A stretch of DNA of 64,000 bases, taken from DASRDS01 sp035570055 (GTDB taxonomy: Bacteria; Gemmatimonadota; Gemmatimonadetes; Gemmatimonadales; Gemmatimonadaceae). The stretch's first letter is position 1. Each line of letters opens with the position of its first letter. Where the stretch lies: NCBI GenBank assembly GCA_035570055.1, contig DATMLM010000009.1, positions 62,001 through 126,000 of the forward strand. Reading direction: 5' to 3'. Shown here piece after piece: positions 27,103 to 36,293 of this stretch. The notes beneath the pieces were generated by a model, which saw nothing but the letters and a program-made list of their open reading frames with translations, did not search any database and was not told the DNA's origin. A program made the translations under genes and the position numbers.

Positions 27103-28920
27103 TCAACGGGCATGATGCCACGATAGCGACCAACGACTGACGCGGTGCGCCGGTTTCGACGTGTTCGCTTTGGCGGGTGCGCGGGGAGTCAGTCGCCGGA
27201 GGCGGGCGACCTGCGCGCCGGAGGCTGGCGTGGAGTGCGTGAGGTCGATCACGGAGATCGAATCGGCCGTGATCCCGATCAGTGTCGTGGCCGATGGGGT
27301 GATCGCGAGCTCGTAGGCCGGATGCGGAATTATCGCGATCTCGATCGGGGTGAGCTGTGGCAGCCGGGAGAGTTGGTAATGGAAGTACAATCCTGGCACC
27401 GAGTCGGGACATGGATTGGCCGATGCGATCTGCGGACAGATGGCTTCGCCGATGAAGTAATCGTTGGCATTCGGCGCGATGACGGCGCCGTACCATTGAT
27501 CACCGGCGGACGTAAGCGGCGTCGAGGCTGTGTCGACCAACGAATGGCCGATCTGAAACAGCGCATCGCCGGAGCGCGACGCACTCGTCAAGATGTTATT
27601 GCCCCAGATGATCTCGTCGTACAGGCCACCCGTAAACGCATGCGTCGCCGACGAGTACACCACCGAGCCTCCACCGCCGCCGCAGTTGGGTGCAACGGCG
27701 TGCGCGCGATCGCCGCTGCGTGCCATACGCAGCGGGCAATCGCCGAATTCTCCGGAGTCCGACGCCTGGCTCACGCCGGTAGCGAGCGACATCACCAACT
27801 CGTACAGTGGCGCGTACAACGTGGGGGAGCGCGTGACGAGCGCTATCGCGTTGTTGTCCGACATCACGCGCATGGCGCGAAGCGAGTCGGCCGTGACCGT
27901 GTCGAACGACAGGACGCCGAGCACGGGATGGGCGGTGGACGACAGACTGACGACTGCCGCTTGGGCGGGTGACGAGAGACCGACGATCAACGAGTCGCCG
28001 CCGGGCGAGAGATCCACGGCGACCGGCGCGCCGCCCACGGCAATTGGCGTCTGATAGGTCAGGGTGCTGAGCGACAAAATCGAAACGGTCTGGCTGTCCG
28101 GTTTCGCCAGATACAGCAGCCCTCGCGTCGAATCGAACGCCACGTCGGTGATCCGGCCACCGCGCGGAACGCTCTGGACCGGATGCGTGGTTATGGATGT
28201 GACGTAGACCTGCGGCATATCGGTGGCCGCGGGATTGTTATCCGCGTCCCTGGCGAAGACATGGAGGTCGACCGTCGCGCCATCGAGGGACATCGGGACC
28301 GGGATGGGGAACGTGACGGTCGTGCTGTCGCCCGTGACCTGGACGGAGTCTCCGAGGGGACTCGCCCCGGCAATCGTCCAACCGACCCAGCCCAATGCGT
28401 GATTGTCCATGGCCGTGACCACGAGCGTATCGGTCGTGCCACCGATCAGCATGCCGAGCGGCTCGCTATACCATTGAAAATCCGCCTTGAAGCTGCTGGA
28501 GAACGTGTCGACGATCAGTGTCGGCGGTTGCGTGTCCCGAATGACGAGCGATGCGGACGCGCTATCGCCGAGGGTCGGCAGCAGGACGGTCAGGATGACG
28601 GTACCGTCCGGAGCGGCATTCGGAACGGCAAGCGTGCCTTGCAACGGCAGATCACCCGAATCCGGTGGAACGGTCGTCGTGTCGGCGCCGCTGGCGATGC
28701 CGCCGAGTTTGAGAACGATCGGCATGCCACCGCCGAGGGCGGCGCTTGGCAGGTTGATCACGAATGTCGCCGTACCACCCTGGGAGATCTGCGTCTCGTC
28801 GAACGAGATGCTCAGCCCTGACCCGGCTGGTGTGGTCGGGCCGGTGGATTTCGACGAGCCGCATCCGCTGGCGAACGCCAAGAGCACCAGGACGCATGGC
28901 ACCCGCAACCGGATTGACAT
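27103..28920 (-). CDS. Lipoprotein with N-terminal Ig-like region and C-terminal beta-propeller
   Basis: 605 residues. The lipobox is AFASGC (Cys20). Residues about 35-120 and 130-230 look like beta-sandwich domains (ISQGGTATFVINLPSAALGG; SVQVTGDSTTVTFPIPVPM). From about 235 a YVTN/YncE-like propeller begins with RITDVAFDSTRGLLYLAKPD, SQTVSILSLSTLTYQTPIAV and VDLSPGGDSLIVGLS. Such surface lipoproteins are common in Gemmatimonadota and lack a known substrate. A possible -10 lies six bases before the start. Confidence 0.75.
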   Translation of the reverse strand: MSIRLRVPCVLVLLAFASGCGSSKSTGPTTPAGSGLSISFDETQISQGGTATFVINLPSAALGGGMPIVLKLGGIASGADTTTVPPDSGDLPLQGTLAVPNAAPDGTVILTVLLPTLGDSASASLVIRDTQPPTLIVDTFSSSFKADFQWYSEPLGMLIGGTTDTLVVTAMDNHALGWVGWTIAGASPLGDSVQVTGDSTTVTFPIPVPMSLDGATVDLHVFARDADNNPAATDMPQVYVTSITTHPVQSVPRGGRITDVAFDSTRGLLYLAKPDSQTVSILSLSTLTYQTPIAVGGAPVAVDLSPGGDSLIVGLSSPAQAAVVSLSSTAHPVLGVLSFDTVTADSLRAMRVMSDNNAIALVTRSPTLYAPLYELVMSLATGVSQASDSGEFGDCPLRMARSGDRAHAVAPNCGGGGGSVVYSSATHAFTGGLYDEIIWGNNILTSASRSGDALFQIGHSLVDTASTPLTSAGDQWYGAVIAPNANDYFIGEAICPQIASANPCPDSVPGLYFHYQLSRLPQLTPIEIAIIPHPAYELAITPSATTLIGITADSISVIDLTHSTPASGAQVARLRRLTPRAPAKANTSKPAHRVSRWSLSWHHAR

Positions 28921-28926
28921 GCGACC

Positions 28927-28932
28927 ATAATA
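28927..28932 (-). promoter_or_regulatory. Possible -10 element placed for a leaderless transcript
   Basis: On the minus strand TATTAT lies six bases before ATG 28920, with no ribosome site between. A transcript would begin at the start codon. The -35 region is not convincing. Confidence 0.35.
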
Positions 28933-29033
28933 GGGTTTTTCAGCCGTCGCCGGAATGTTGCTCGATTACGACGGGCCTCCCAATCGCACCCGAGCTGGGA
29001 TGGAACCCTCACTTCGGCTTGCAAAATCACATT

Positions 29034-29279
29034 TTACGGTGCTTCCTGACGTTCGACGACGATCGAGTAGTGCGCCGCCAATGCGGCCAGCGCGCCGATC
29101 GCGACGCCTAACGGCAACAGCACGGCGCCGACTACACCGACGGTCAGCGGGATCTCCATGATGGTGTGCCCCGCCTCGCTCTTGATGATCACGCGTCGGA
29201 CGTTCCCCTCATGAATGAACGACTTCACTCGCGACAGGAGCTGGTCGCCGCTCACGTGGTGCTCCTCGGTTGTGGTCAT
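29034..29279 (-). CDS. DUF4342 domain protein
   Basis: 81 residues from ATG 29279, chosen because ggag lies eight bases upstream; an in-frame GTG at 29324 would overlap the cation-transporter stop. The full DUF4342 signature is present: GDQLLSRVKSFIHEGNVRRV then IIKSEAGHTIMEIPLTVGVV and a transmembrane helix ending SIVVERQ. Function is unknown; relatives carry a UBA-like N-terminal helix and one membrane anchor. It follows the cation transporter by 37 bases in the same direction. Confidence 0.85.
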   Translation of the reverse strand: MTTTEEHHVSGDQLLSRVKSFIHEGNVRRVIIKSEAGHTIMEIPLTVGVVGAVLLPLGVAIGALAALAAHYSIVVERQEAP

Positions 29280-29316
29280 TGGGTCTCCGGGCTGAGTGTC
29301 GGATTGGCGCGGCGCG

Positions 29317-29988
29317 TCATTCACAGCACGCGTCCCCCCAGGCAGCGCCGCGCAGTGCGCGGACGCCTTCCTGTGCGATGATGGGCACCATCACCAACGC
29401 CGCCACCGGATCGGCCCACCACCAACCCGCGGCAGCATTCAATAGGAGTCCAGCGAGGAGAATAGCGGACAGATACGCGCAGAGCGACGCCTGGGCCGCA
29501 TCACTCACCAGCGCACCGCTCCGGAGCGGCATCGCTACGCGTCGTTTGGCTCCCGCGAGCGCGGGCATGGTGACCAGTGAGAACAGCGCCACCGCGATGC
29601 CGGCCAGACTGGCGTGGGGAGCTTCGCGTCGCATCAGGGCGTGCGCGGCGTCGGCCAGGACGTATGCGGCGAGGGCGATGAAGCTCGCACCGATGATGCG
29701 CGTGCTTTGCCGCTCGACACGAGCGCGGCGCGCGTGGTCGCGGTCGGCGGTGAGACGCCAGAGCGCCGCGGCGCCCGATACGAGCTCAATGACGCTGTCT
29801 GCGCCGTAGCCCAGCAGCGCCACGCTCCCGGCAGCCACGCCCGCCGCCAGCGCCACACTGGCTTCCGTGCTCACCACCGCGAGCGTCGCATAGCTCAAGC
29901 GCCGACCGCGGCGCACCAATCCGGCGCGGTCCAGCGTAGTCAGAACAATCGGTGTCGTCGCCCGGAGGCGCTGGCCGCTCGAGCTCAT
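29317..29988 (-). CDS. Cation transporter of the CDF type, membrane domain only
   Basis: 223 residues with about six hydrophobic helices and no cytoplasmic C-terminal CDF domain (usual length about 300). Helix 2 has GYGADSVIELVSGAAALW and helix 5 has LVSDAAQASLCAYLSAIL, in the positions of the CDF metal sites (usually HxxxD), with the first His replaced. It ends DACCE, a Cys pair. Probably effluxes a divalent cation, but the altered site leaves substrate and activity uncertain. Divergent from the porin gene. Confidence 0.75.
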   Translation of the reverse strand: MSSSGQRLRATTPIVLTTLDRAGLVRRGRRLSYATLAVVSTEASVALAAGVAAGSVALLGYGADSVIELVSGAAALWRLTADRDHARRARVERQSTRIIGASFIALAAYVLADAAHALMRREAPHASLAGIAVALFSLVTMPALAGAKRRVAMPLRSGALVSDAAQASLCAYLSAILLAGLLLNAAAGWWWADPVAALVMVPIIAQEGVRALRGAAWGDACCE

Positions 29989-30020
29989 CCCGCAATCTAG
30001 CCCCGGCGACGGCTCGGCCT

Positions 30021-30026
30021 TATAAT
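30021..30026 (+). promoter_or_regulatory. Perfect TATAAT -10 just before a GTG start
   Basis: TATAAT ends seven bases before the GTG start of the porin gene, and no Shine-Dalgarno sequence fits in between, which implies a leaderless mRNA. The sequence TATAATTT also resembles the Bacteroidota-type -7 box. No canonical -35 was found. Confidence 0.5.
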
Positions 30027-30033
30027 TTCGTGT

Positions 30034-32010
30034 GTGCGAAATTTGTCATTAGCTCACACTACGCGCCAGCTTTCGCCCGGGCTGCGAGTCCTCATTGCCG
30101 CCTTCGCTGCCGCACACGGATCGCTCGCGGCGCCGGCGCTCGACGCGCAAGCTGCCTTGCCTTTCTCCTGGAGTGGATGGAACGTCGGCGCCGAGGCGGG
30201 CTACAGCTATGGTAACAGTTCGAACAACACGTTCGGCCGTCTCGATGGGGGTCCGCACCTCGGATACAATGATGTGCTTTCCTCGCGGCTTCTCTTGGGC
30301 GCCGAAGCCGATATCGTATTCCCCGATTTTTTTGAGGACGGCGCCGTCTCATCGCGGAGAACGACGCAGGGGAGCCGGGTCACCGAGAACGTCGACTTCG
30401 TATCAACCCTCCGTGGCCGCCTAGGCTACGCATCGGATCGCTGGGTCGTCTACGGCACCGGAGGGTTCGCTGCGTCGCAAGCGCGCTTTATCGAGAGTGC
30501 TGCCTCGACCAACGACCAGGATCACATCCTACGCTTCCGATCGGGTTGGTCGCTCGGTGCAGGAGCTGAATTGGCGCTCGCACCGGGCTGGGCCGCGCGA
30601 GTCGAATATCGCTACGACCGGCTCGGTCGAGCCGGCGTCACCTTCCCGTCCGGCACCGGCGTCGAATCGAAGCTGGATGCACACGGCTTCCGGTTGGGAC
30701 TCAGTCGGACGCTGGCGTGGCCAGGCTCACACAGGCAGTCGGGAGTGTCCAATACTCCGGCGCCGGCTGAGCACGACCGATGGAATATCCATGCTCAAGA
30801 CACGTTCGTCGAACAGGGATATTTCCATTTCTCATCACCCTACGAGGGAGCGAACAGTTTGACCGGTGCCAGTCAGGCGAAGAACACGGAGAGCGCGACC
30901 GCATTTCTTGGCGTGCGGTTGTGGAAGGGCGGTGAATTGTATTTCAATCCGGAGATCGATCAGGGCTTTGGCCTCAATGACACCCATGGCGTATCCGCCT
31001 TCCCCAACGGAGAGGCGCAAAAGGCCAGCTTTCCCATGGCGCGCTTCGTCGTGGACCGGATCATCGTGCGTCAAACGTTCGGTCTCGGTGGTGAACGGGA
31101 GACGATCGCGGACGGCCCCAATCAGCTCGCCGGGCAGCCGGACATCTCACGGATCACGCTCGTCGCTGGGAGGCTCGCGGTCACGGATTACTTCGATGGC
31201 AACGCCTACGCGAATGACCCGCGAACGAACTTTCTCAACTGGAATGTCTACGGGGCCGGCGCCTACGACTGGACGATGGACCAACTCAGTTGGACGTGGG
31301 GCGCGCTGGCGGAGCTGAACCAGAAACATTGGGCCTTCCGTGCCGGCTACTTCCTGCTTCCGACCGTATCCAGTGTCAACACGTTTGACACGCACATCCC
31401 CGACCGCGGGGAGTACGCGGCCGAATTCGAGTGGCGATATGCACTGGTCTCGCAACCGGGCAAATTGCGCGTGTTCGGATGGGTGAACCATGGCATCATG
31501 GGCAGCTACGCCGACGCCCTCGCTCTCCCCGTGACGACGCCCAACTATCCCGACATCACGCTCACTCGCCAGGTGCGCACCAATCCGGGTGTCGTGATGA
31601 GCGCCGAGCAGGCCATCAGCACTGAGCTCGGTCTCTTCTCACGCGCGAGTTGGAGTCCCGGGCAGGATGAGATCCTCGGCGGGACGGATTGCAGCGAGAG
31701 CTGGTCGCTGGGAGGGATCCTGCGGGGAAAGGTGTGGGGCCGGCCACAGGACCACGTCGGCCTGGGCGGCGTGGTGGGCGGCTTGTCCCCTGTCGCCCGC
31801 GCTTACTTCGCCGCCGGCGGGTTGGGCATCTTGATCGGCGATGGTCGACTCGACTACCGCTCGGAGAAAGCGCTCGAGGCCTATTACTCGTCCGCGCTCT
31901 GGAAGTGGGTGACGCTCAGTCTCGACTATCAATTCGTCGTCAATCCGGGATACAACGCGGCCCGCGGGCCGGTACCGATATACGCCATACGGGTCCATAC
32001 CGCGTTTTGA
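30034..32010 (+). CDS. Outer-membrane protein: opacity-type barrel fused to OprB-type carbohydrate porin
   Basis: 658 residues from GTG 30034 with a signal peptide (VLIAAFAAAHGSLAAPALDA). Residues about 45-225 form an opacity-type 8-strand barrel (WNVGAEAGYSYGNSSNN; RLGYASDRWVVYGTGGFAA; VEYRYDRLG). After a linker near 240 the remainder is an OprB-like carbohydrate-selective porin (WNIHAQDTFVEQGYFHFSSP; AGRLAVTDYFDGNAYANDPR; HGIMGSYADAL) ending in a C-terminal aromatic strand (IRVHTAF). OprB proteins usually start at the second domain, so this is a fusion of two barrel-forming families. It would act in the outer membrane in sugar uptake. Confidence 0.82.
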   Translation: MRNLSLAHTTRQLSPGLRVLIAAFAAAHGSLAAPALDAQAALPFSWSGWNVGAEAGYSYGNSSNNTFGRLDGGPHLGYNDVLSSRLLLGAEADIVFPDFFEDGAVSSRRTTQGSRVTENVDFVSTLRGRLGYASDRWVVYGTGGFAASQARFIESAASTNDQDHILRFRSGWSLGAGAELALAPGWAARVEYRYDRLGRAGVTFPSGTGVESKLDAHGFRLGLSRTLAWPGSHRQSGVSNTPAPAEHDRWNIHAQDTFVEQGYFHFSSPYEGANSLTGASQAKNTESATAFLGVRLWKGGELYFNPEIDQGFGLNDTHGVSAFPNGEAQKASFPMARFVVDRIIVRQTFGLGGERETIADGPNQLAGQPDISRITLVAGRLAVTDYFDGNAYANDPRTNFLNWNVYGAGAYDWTMDQLSWTWGALAELNQKHWAFRAGYFLLPTVSSVNTFDTHIPDRGEYAAEFEWRYALVSQPGKLRVFGWVNHGIMGSYADALALPVTTPNYPDITLTRQVRTNPGVVMSAEQAISTELGLFSRASWSPGQDEILGGTDCSESWSLGGILRGKVWGRPQDHVGLGGVVGGLSPVARAYFAAGGLGILIGDGRLDYRSEKALEAYYSSALWKWVTLSLDYQFVVNPGYNAARGPVPIYAIRVHTAF

Positions 32011-32033
32011 CATTGACGCTGGGAGGCCACAGC

Positions 32034-32801
32034 TTGCAGCGAATGGTTGCGCGCAAGAAGCGGGGTACCAGTTCTCCGCGTGAGAGCAAGGAGCCGGTCG
32101 CGACGGACGAGATTACACCGCCGGCGGAGGACTTCTTGAAGGCGGTCTACGAGATCGGGCGCGCTGGCAATGCCGTTGCGACCACGGAGTTGGCGCACCA
32201 TCTCGGATTAGCGGCCGCATCGGTGACCGGCATGGCGCGCCGTCTCGCGGACGCGGGTTTGGTGACGCATGAGCCTTACCACGGCGTCCGCCTCACATCA
32301 GCCGGTCGGCGCGCCGCCCTCCGCACCCTCCGACGGCATCGCGTCATCGAGACGTACCTCGTCCGTGCGCTGGGCTACCCGTGGGACGAAGTCCATCCGG
32401 AGGCGGAGCGCCTCGAGCATTCCGCGTCCGACACCCTGGTCGACCGAATGGCCGCGGCCATCGGTGAGCCCACGACCGATCCACATGGGGCACCGATTCC
32501 CACCCGTGACGGCGCAGTAGACGACGCGCCGGCGCCGTCACTCGCTTCGGTCGAGGTAGGCACGACGGTCAGCGTACTGCGCGTCAGCGATGAAGACCCG
32601 GTACTGCTCCGTCATTTGGCGGGACTGGGCCTCGTGCCAGGCGCGTTGGTGACGGTGCGTGAGCGCGCGCCGTTTGCGGGACCAGTGGTCATCGATGTGG
32701 GACGCGTCCGCGAGCACATCGGTGTGCCGCTCGCCGAGCGGGTGCTCGTGGCGGTGTCGCGTCATCGTCTGCCTTCGCGAACCCGTCGCGCGAATTCGTA
32801 G
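32034..32801 (+). CDS. DtxR/MntR-family metal-dependent repressor with FeoA/SH3 domain
   Basis: 255 residues from TTG 32034, which sits seven bases after gggagg; ATG 32043 is the alternative and is 16 bases from it. The winged HTH (PPAEDFLKAVYEIGRAGNAV; LGLAAASVTGMARRLADAGL) is followed by the dimer/metal domain (RHRVIETYLVRALGYPWDEV, HPEAERLEHSASD). The C-terminal 75 residues form an SH3/FeoA-like domain (VSVLRVSDEDPVLLRHLAGL). It senses Mn2+ or Fe2+. No transport gene is beside it; the divergent cation transporter is two genes upstream. Confidence 0.9.
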   Translation: MQRMVARKKRGTSSPRESKEPVATDEITPPAEDFLKAVYEIGRAGNAVATTELAHHLGLAAASVTGMARRLADAGLVTHEPYHGVRLTSAGRRAALRTLRRHRVIETYLVRALGYPWDEVHPEAERLEHSASDTLVDRMAAAIGEPTTDPHGAPIPTRDGAVDDAPAPSLASVEVGTTVSVLRVSDEDPVLLRHLAGLGLVPGALVTVRERAPFAGPVVIDVGRVREHIGVPLAERVLVAVSRHRLPSRTRRANS

Positions 32802-32875
32802 ATACCGGCGGCGCTGAAGGTCGGCTGGCACGTGGTCGGGCGCGGCGCCGATAATCAGATAGTATTGAGCGTATC

Positions 32876-33880
32876 GTGGCCAGCCTTCTCGAGCGACTGC
32901 AGCCGAGCCTCGGCCAGCGCTACGCACTCGCGGGCGAGCTCGGCGAGGGTGGGATGGCGATCGTCTTCCGCGCGACGGATCTCAAGCACGAACGGGACGT
33001 CGCGGTCAAGGTGCTGCGTCCCGAGCTCTCCGCCGTTGTTGGCGCCGACCGATTTCTGCGCGAGATTCGAGTCACCGCGCGCCTTCAACATCCGCACATC
33101 TTGCCACTGTACGACTCCGGCGTCGCCGGGGATCTCTTGTACTATGTCATGCCGCTCGTGCGCGGCGAGTCGCTCCGGGACCGCCTGACGCGCGAGCGAC
33201 AGCTTCCGGTGCGCGAGGCGATTCATATCGCCACCGTGATCGCCGGGGCTCTCGATTACGCGCACCGGCAAGGGGTGCTCCATCGCGACATCAAGCCCGA
33301 GAACATCCTGCTGCACGATGGGCAACCGGTGCTCGGCGATTTCGGGATCGCGCTGGCCGTGGCGACGGCCGGCGGCGATCGATTGACGCACAGTGGTCTG
33401 GTGATTGGTACGCCGAGCTACATGAGCCCCGAGCAGGTATCGGGCGACGCGTCGATCGATGGCCGAAGCGACATCTATGCGCTGGGATGCGTCGCGTACG
33501 AGATGCTCGCGGGTGAGCCGCCGTTCGCGGGACCGACGGCGCGCGCGGTGATGGCCGCGGTCATGACCAAAGATGCCCGGTCGCTGCGCGAGCGGCGCCA
33601 TACGGTACCCGAGGGCGTCGCGGGCGCCATTCACCGCGCCCTGAAGCCATTGCCGGCCGATCGATATCCCACGGCGGCGGATTTTGGATCCGCGCTGGCG
33701 CTCGACGCCGGCGCGACGCATCGCACGCCACGTCGAGCGCCGCGGCGGTGGCTCACCGGATCGGTCGCGGGGGTCGCTGGGATTGTCGTGGGCGGCGACA
33801 GCCTCCATAGGCTCGCCAAGCAGCGTGCCGTTGCGAAGGACTTGGTCGCGACGCGTGGGATGACTTGCGCAATCGCGTAG
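32876..33880 (+). CDS. Ser/Thr protein kinase (PknB-type), short form
   Basis: 334 residues from GTG 32876. The kinase domain is complete: glycine loop GELGEGGMAIVF, DVAVKVL, catalytic LHRDIKPENILL, DFG, and GTPSYMSPEQVSG. A basic linker (HRTPRRAPRRWLTG) leads to one predicted membrane helix (SVAGVAGIVVGG). Relatives in Gemmatimonadota usually continue for hundreds of residues into a TPR or propeller sensor, whereas this stops about 35 residues after the helix with a low-complexity tail. The 211 bases that follow carry no convincing protein, so it may be a truncated gene. Confidence 0.88.
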   Translation: MASLLERLQPSLGQRYALAGELGEGGMAIVFRATDLKHERDVAVKVLRPELSAVVGADRFLREIRVTARLQHPHILPLYDSGVAGDLLYYVMPLVRGESLRDRLTRERQLPVREAIHIATVIAGALDYAHRQGVLHRDIKPENILLHDGQPVLGDFGIALAVATAGGDRLTHSGLVIGTPSYMSPEQVSGDASIDGRSDIYALGCVAYEMLAGEPPFAGPTARAVMAAVMTKDARSLRERRHTVPEGVAGAIHRALKPLPADRYPTAADFGSALALDAGATHRTPRRAPRRWLTGSVAGVAGIVVGGDSLHRLAKQRAVAKDLVATRGMTCAIA

Positions 33881-34091
33881 CGCACGGTGGGCGCATTGTT
33901 GACGAGCCTAGAGCCACCGTTCGCCTTGTGGATTGCGTCGTTGCACTGCTCTATCAACTCGTCTTTCACGCCGTCGGATATACCGGACCGGCGGCCAACT
34001 ACGCCTTGCCGGGGCCGTACTACGTCTACCAGGGCGCAGTTCGTACCTCCGACCCATCGGGGCCCGCCGTCGACGGGCCGCGTCATCTCCC

Positions 34092-34937
34092 TTAGGAACG
34101 CTGTGATTGCGACAGCGGTGAGCGGGGGCGGACAGAGAGCGCGGCCATCGGGCCGACCAACAGGGCGCCGATCAGTCCGAAGCTCAGTTGTTCACGCAGC
34201 GGCGTGCTTCGTGAGGACGTGTCGAGCATCGGCTGCGCGAACGCAATAGCCTCGTAGACGGGTATCGCAACCAGGAACCCCATCGCCATCCTGCCGAGCG
34301 GCCAGTGACCCAGCGGGCGCAATGCCCCCGCGATCAGTCCGCCAATGATGCCGCCTGCAAAATATGCCGCGACCACTACGGGCAGTGTCGCACCCGCGAA
34401 CATGTTGTGCCACGAGCCGATCGAGATCGCACCGAACAGGATCGCAACGTACACGGAGAATCCAATCGCCATCCCTAGACCCCACTTGACGCCCCAGCGC
34501 AGATTCTCCAACAGCGTCCTTTTGGGCTGCGGGTTCACGCTCTTCACCGCCGGATAGCGAAGCACAGCCCACAGCATCTCGGTAGCGATGAGACCTATGC
34601 CAGCAGCGACGAACCCAGCGCCTCGCGGCGGGTCTCCTGCCGCTACGGGCATAGCAAGAAGCAGGAACCCCACCAGGAAGACTGCAATCGGTTCCTGCGT
34701 CGGACCCGCGGTCGGACCGCGCCGCTGCGCCACGGCGTAGGCGGTGCCTAGCGCGATGGCACCACAAGCAGCTTCGACAAGCCCCAGCAATGGCATCCGC
34801 AGCACGGCCGCGAAGAAAGAGAGGATCGCCAATCCGACGAGTGTCCACTGCACACGCCCAACGGGCTCCCACGAAGGTTGAGCCGACGAGGCTGTCTTAT
34901 CTGTCACACTCAGCGCCCGACCATCAGTAAGGTTCAA
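34092..34937 (-). CDS. Hypothetical multi-helix membrane protein
   Basis: 281 residues from TTG 34937; GTG 34907 (VTDKTASSAQPSW) is an equally good start. There are about seven hydrophobic segments (30-50, 55-70, 85-102, 105-122, 150-172, 180-205, 217-235). Gly-rich helices such as YFAGGIIGGLIAGALRPLG are visible. The family is not recognised, and no enzyme motif can be seen. It ends 4 bases into a gap of unclear sequence after the kinase. Confidence 0.65.
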   Translation of the reverse strand: MNLTDGRALSVTDKTASSAQPSWEPVGRVQWTLVGLAILSFFAAVLRMPLLGLVEAACGAIALGTAYAVAQRRGPTAGPTQEPIAVFLVGFLLLAMPVAAGDPPRGAGFVAAGIGLIATEMLWAVLRYPAVKSVNPQPKRTLLENLRWGVKWGLGMAIGFSVYVAILFGAISIGSWHNMFAGATLPVVVAAYFAGGIIGGLIAGALRPLGHWPLGRMAMGFLVAIPVYEAIAFAQPMLDTSSRSTPLREQLSFGLIGALLVGPMAALSVRPRSPLSQSQRS

Positions 34938-34967
34938 CCGCCACGATTGCCGTCCCGTTCACGCGAA

Positions 34968-36293
34968 TCAACGCGTCACGCCCAAGTTTGTGAGCGCGTC
35001 GTCTATAAGCACAGCGAAGTTGATCCCTTCCACGCCGGCTCCGACCACCTTCCACGTGCTGATGCCGACAGCTCGTCCGCTTACCGCGCTGACGAGTGGC
35101 CCACCGCTGTTTCCCGGGTTGATCGCCGCATCGGTTTGCACGTACACGACGCCTCCAAGGCGCCTGGTGCCCGAGACGACGCCCTTCGTCAGCGTCTGTT
35201 GTAACTCCATACTAATTGGCGTGCCGATCGCAAACACGTCCATGCCAGGCTGCACGTCTGCGGCGGATCCAAGCGCGACGATTGGGCAGACAGAGTCGCA
35301 GGCGACCTGCACGAGCGCTACGTCATCGCGATCGCTGAGTCGTAGCACCCGTCCACGAACGATACGTCGATCACCGAGAACGGCATCGAACTCGGTCAAC
35401 CCACGTACGACATGCAGATTGGTAAGTGCCAGTCCGGTGCGCGCGATGATGAAACCACTCCCATGGCCGCCGGGGATCCGAATACTGAATACCGCCGGCA
35501 TGACGTCACCGATGACTGCGTGAGCTCCCGCCGGAGTCACGGGAAGTCGAAGAACTTCCGAGCTGTCGTGCGCACCATATTCCGCATAGTGAGGCGACGG
35601 ACTTTCGAGCGGCGCCGATGGTGCACCCGCGCTTGTCGCGCTGGCCGAGGTCAAACTCGATTTCGCCGCGTTCTCCCGAAATGCCTTGCAGGAATCAGAA
35701 TCGAGCCATACCCCCAATGCCTGCGCAATGGCACCGCCTATCGCAGCGGACGTAACGCCGGACTCTTGGTCTGATCCCTCCGACTCGCCGCGCAACACAA
35801 CCTGATTTGACGTTCGGTCGAGAATGTCCCATTGAATGGTCAGCGTTGCGTTACTGCGGTTTCCCGCCAGATTGCCATACGTATTGAACTCCATCGCGCT
35901 GACCCGGCCACCAATCGCGTAGCGCGCGACGGAGTTCTGCACGGGAGCAAACACGGCAGATGGTGTCTCCACCTTCATGGCGCGAAATTGAAAGATCGGA
36001 AGCGCCAGGTCTCGACTGTTGCTCGTCCACGCCTCAACGTCGCTCGAGGTGATGATGTACGGGCTCCGCGCGACCTTAAGGACGCCCTCCTTGCGCGCAC
36101 CGACTCGTTGGCCAACTGGGAGCACGACGCCCACGAAGATGTAGTCGGGCGCAGGCGGGGTTTGCCCCTGAAGAACGCCGTTCGGAAGGGCCACGAGCGC
36201 CGCGGCAATGGCCAGGATGCGCGCGATTGTCGCCGGGCAGTACGGTACGCCGGCTGGCAGAGTTGACGGGTCAGCAGCAAGATCAGCACGCAT
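34968..36293 (-). CDS. Exported trypsin-like serine protease (S1C/DegP-type catalytic domain)
   Basis: 441 residues from ATG 36293; the longer in-frame ORF overlaps the divergent CPBP gene. A signal sequence (IARILAIAAALVALPNG) precedes a domain (about 45-210) with ATLTIQWDILDRTSNQVVLR, similar to CsgG/curli-like outer-membrane lipoprotein strands but unassigned. The protease domain (about 265-440) has the triad: His in LALTNLHVV, Asp in DRDDVALVQV, Ser in INPGNSGGPLVS. No PDZ domain follows. It probably degrades or processes envelope proteins. Confidence 0.85.
   Translation of the reverse strand: MRADLAADPSTLPAGVPYCPATIARILAIAAALVALPNGVLQGQTPPAPDYIFVGVVLPVGQRVGARKEGVLKVARSPYIITSSDVEAWTSNSRDLALPIFQFRAMKVETPSAVFAPVQNSVARYAIGGRVSAMEFNTYGNLAGNRSNATLTIQWDILDRTSNQVVLRGESEGSDQESGVTSAAIGGAIAQALGVWLDSDSCKAFRENAAKSSLTSASATSAGAPSAPLESPSPHYAEYGAHDSSEVLRLPVTPAGAHAVIGDVMPAVFSIRIPGGHGSGFIIARTGLALTNLHVVRGLTEFDAVLGDRRIVRGRVLRLSDRDDVALVQVACDSVCPIVALGSAADVQPGMDVFAIGTPISMELQQTLTKGVVSGTRRLGGVVYVQTDAAINPGNSGGPLVSAVSGRAVGISTWKVVGAGVEGINFAVLIDDALTNLGVTR

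Noticed and set aside
33631..34095. Frames on both strands after the Ser/Thr kinase
   Set aside because: The minus frame overlaps the kinase and the plus frames have no ribosome site or known domain.
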